From assembly GCA_905373785.1 (NCBI GenBank), contig CAJPUK010000131.1, positions 1 through 5,906 on the forward strand: DNA of 5,906 bases, given 5' to 3'. Both the position numbers and the translations under genes were made by a program. Positions within the stretch are counted from its first letter, which is position 1. Every line of letters starts with the position of its first letter. Origin of the DNA: an uncultured Johnsonella sp. (GTDB taxonomy: Bacteria; Bacillota; Clostridia; Lachnospirales; Lachnospiraceae). Below are positions 5,873 through 5,906 of the stretch, piece by piece. The notes under the pieces are model-generated. The model was given only the letters and a program-made list of their open reading frames with translations, ran no database searches and was not told the DNA's origin.

Positions 5873-5906
5873 AAGATTCCCCATAATAATCAAATAATAT
5901 ATTTTT

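Noticed and set aside
5873..5906. Promoter for metN (TATATTATT-like -10 at the right edge)
   Set aside because: The region is AT-rich and any -35 box would lie outside the window, so it cannot be told from chance.

Overview
The window looks like chromosomal DNA of a low-GC Gram-positive anaerobe of the class Clostridia, possibly Lachnospiraceae. The grounds are AT-rich DNA with coding sequences in the mid-30s to low-40s %GC by eye, strong AAGGAGG-type ribosome binding sites, a Gram-positive style lipoprotein with a Ser-rich linker, and an arginyl-tRNA synthetase whose N-terminal domain (VSNRPDLCEFQCNGAM) is of the type I associate with Clostridia. The family-level placement is an inference. 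All six recognisable genes lie on the minus strand, so biological order runs from high to low coordinates.

Region 1 (5872 to 2196) is a tightly packed transport operon, metN - metI - metQ - UroD-family methyltransferase. metN (ATPase with a C-terminal NIL domain) overlaps metI by 11 nt. metI (permease) is 50-odd nt upstream of metQ (lipoprotein receptor). The metQ stop codon sits inside the ribosome binding site of the fourth gene. That gene is a zinc-site, MtaA-like member of the uroporphyrinogen decarboxylase superfamily, not a haem enzyme. Residues expected for methionine recognition are altered by eye both in the receptor pocket and in the NIL domain. The operon may therefore import a methionine-like or methylated compound other than methionine, for use by the methyltransferase. 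This is the most interesting hypothesis in the window. The operon may begin beyond the right edge, and no promoter for it can be assigned.

Region 2 (2195 to 1950) is a 246-base intergenic stretch with a long imperfect inverted repeat (16 perfect base pairs, 20 with one mismatch) and a weak candidate promoter for efp. No stretch without a gene exceeds 300 bases.

Region 3 (1949 to 1) holds translation genes: efp (elongation factor P, complete) and argS (arginyl-tRNA synthetase, 411 N-terminal codons, C-terminus cut by the left edge). The 154-base gap between them is unusually structured. It has four copies of the 8-mer TTATAAAG or its complement, which can form either two local hairpins or one long-range 16-bp stem. 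It also has a 20-codon small ORF starting just after efp, and a candidate argS promoter overlapping the palindromes.

No tRNA, rRNA, CRISPR array, insertion sequence or recognisable riboswitch was seen.
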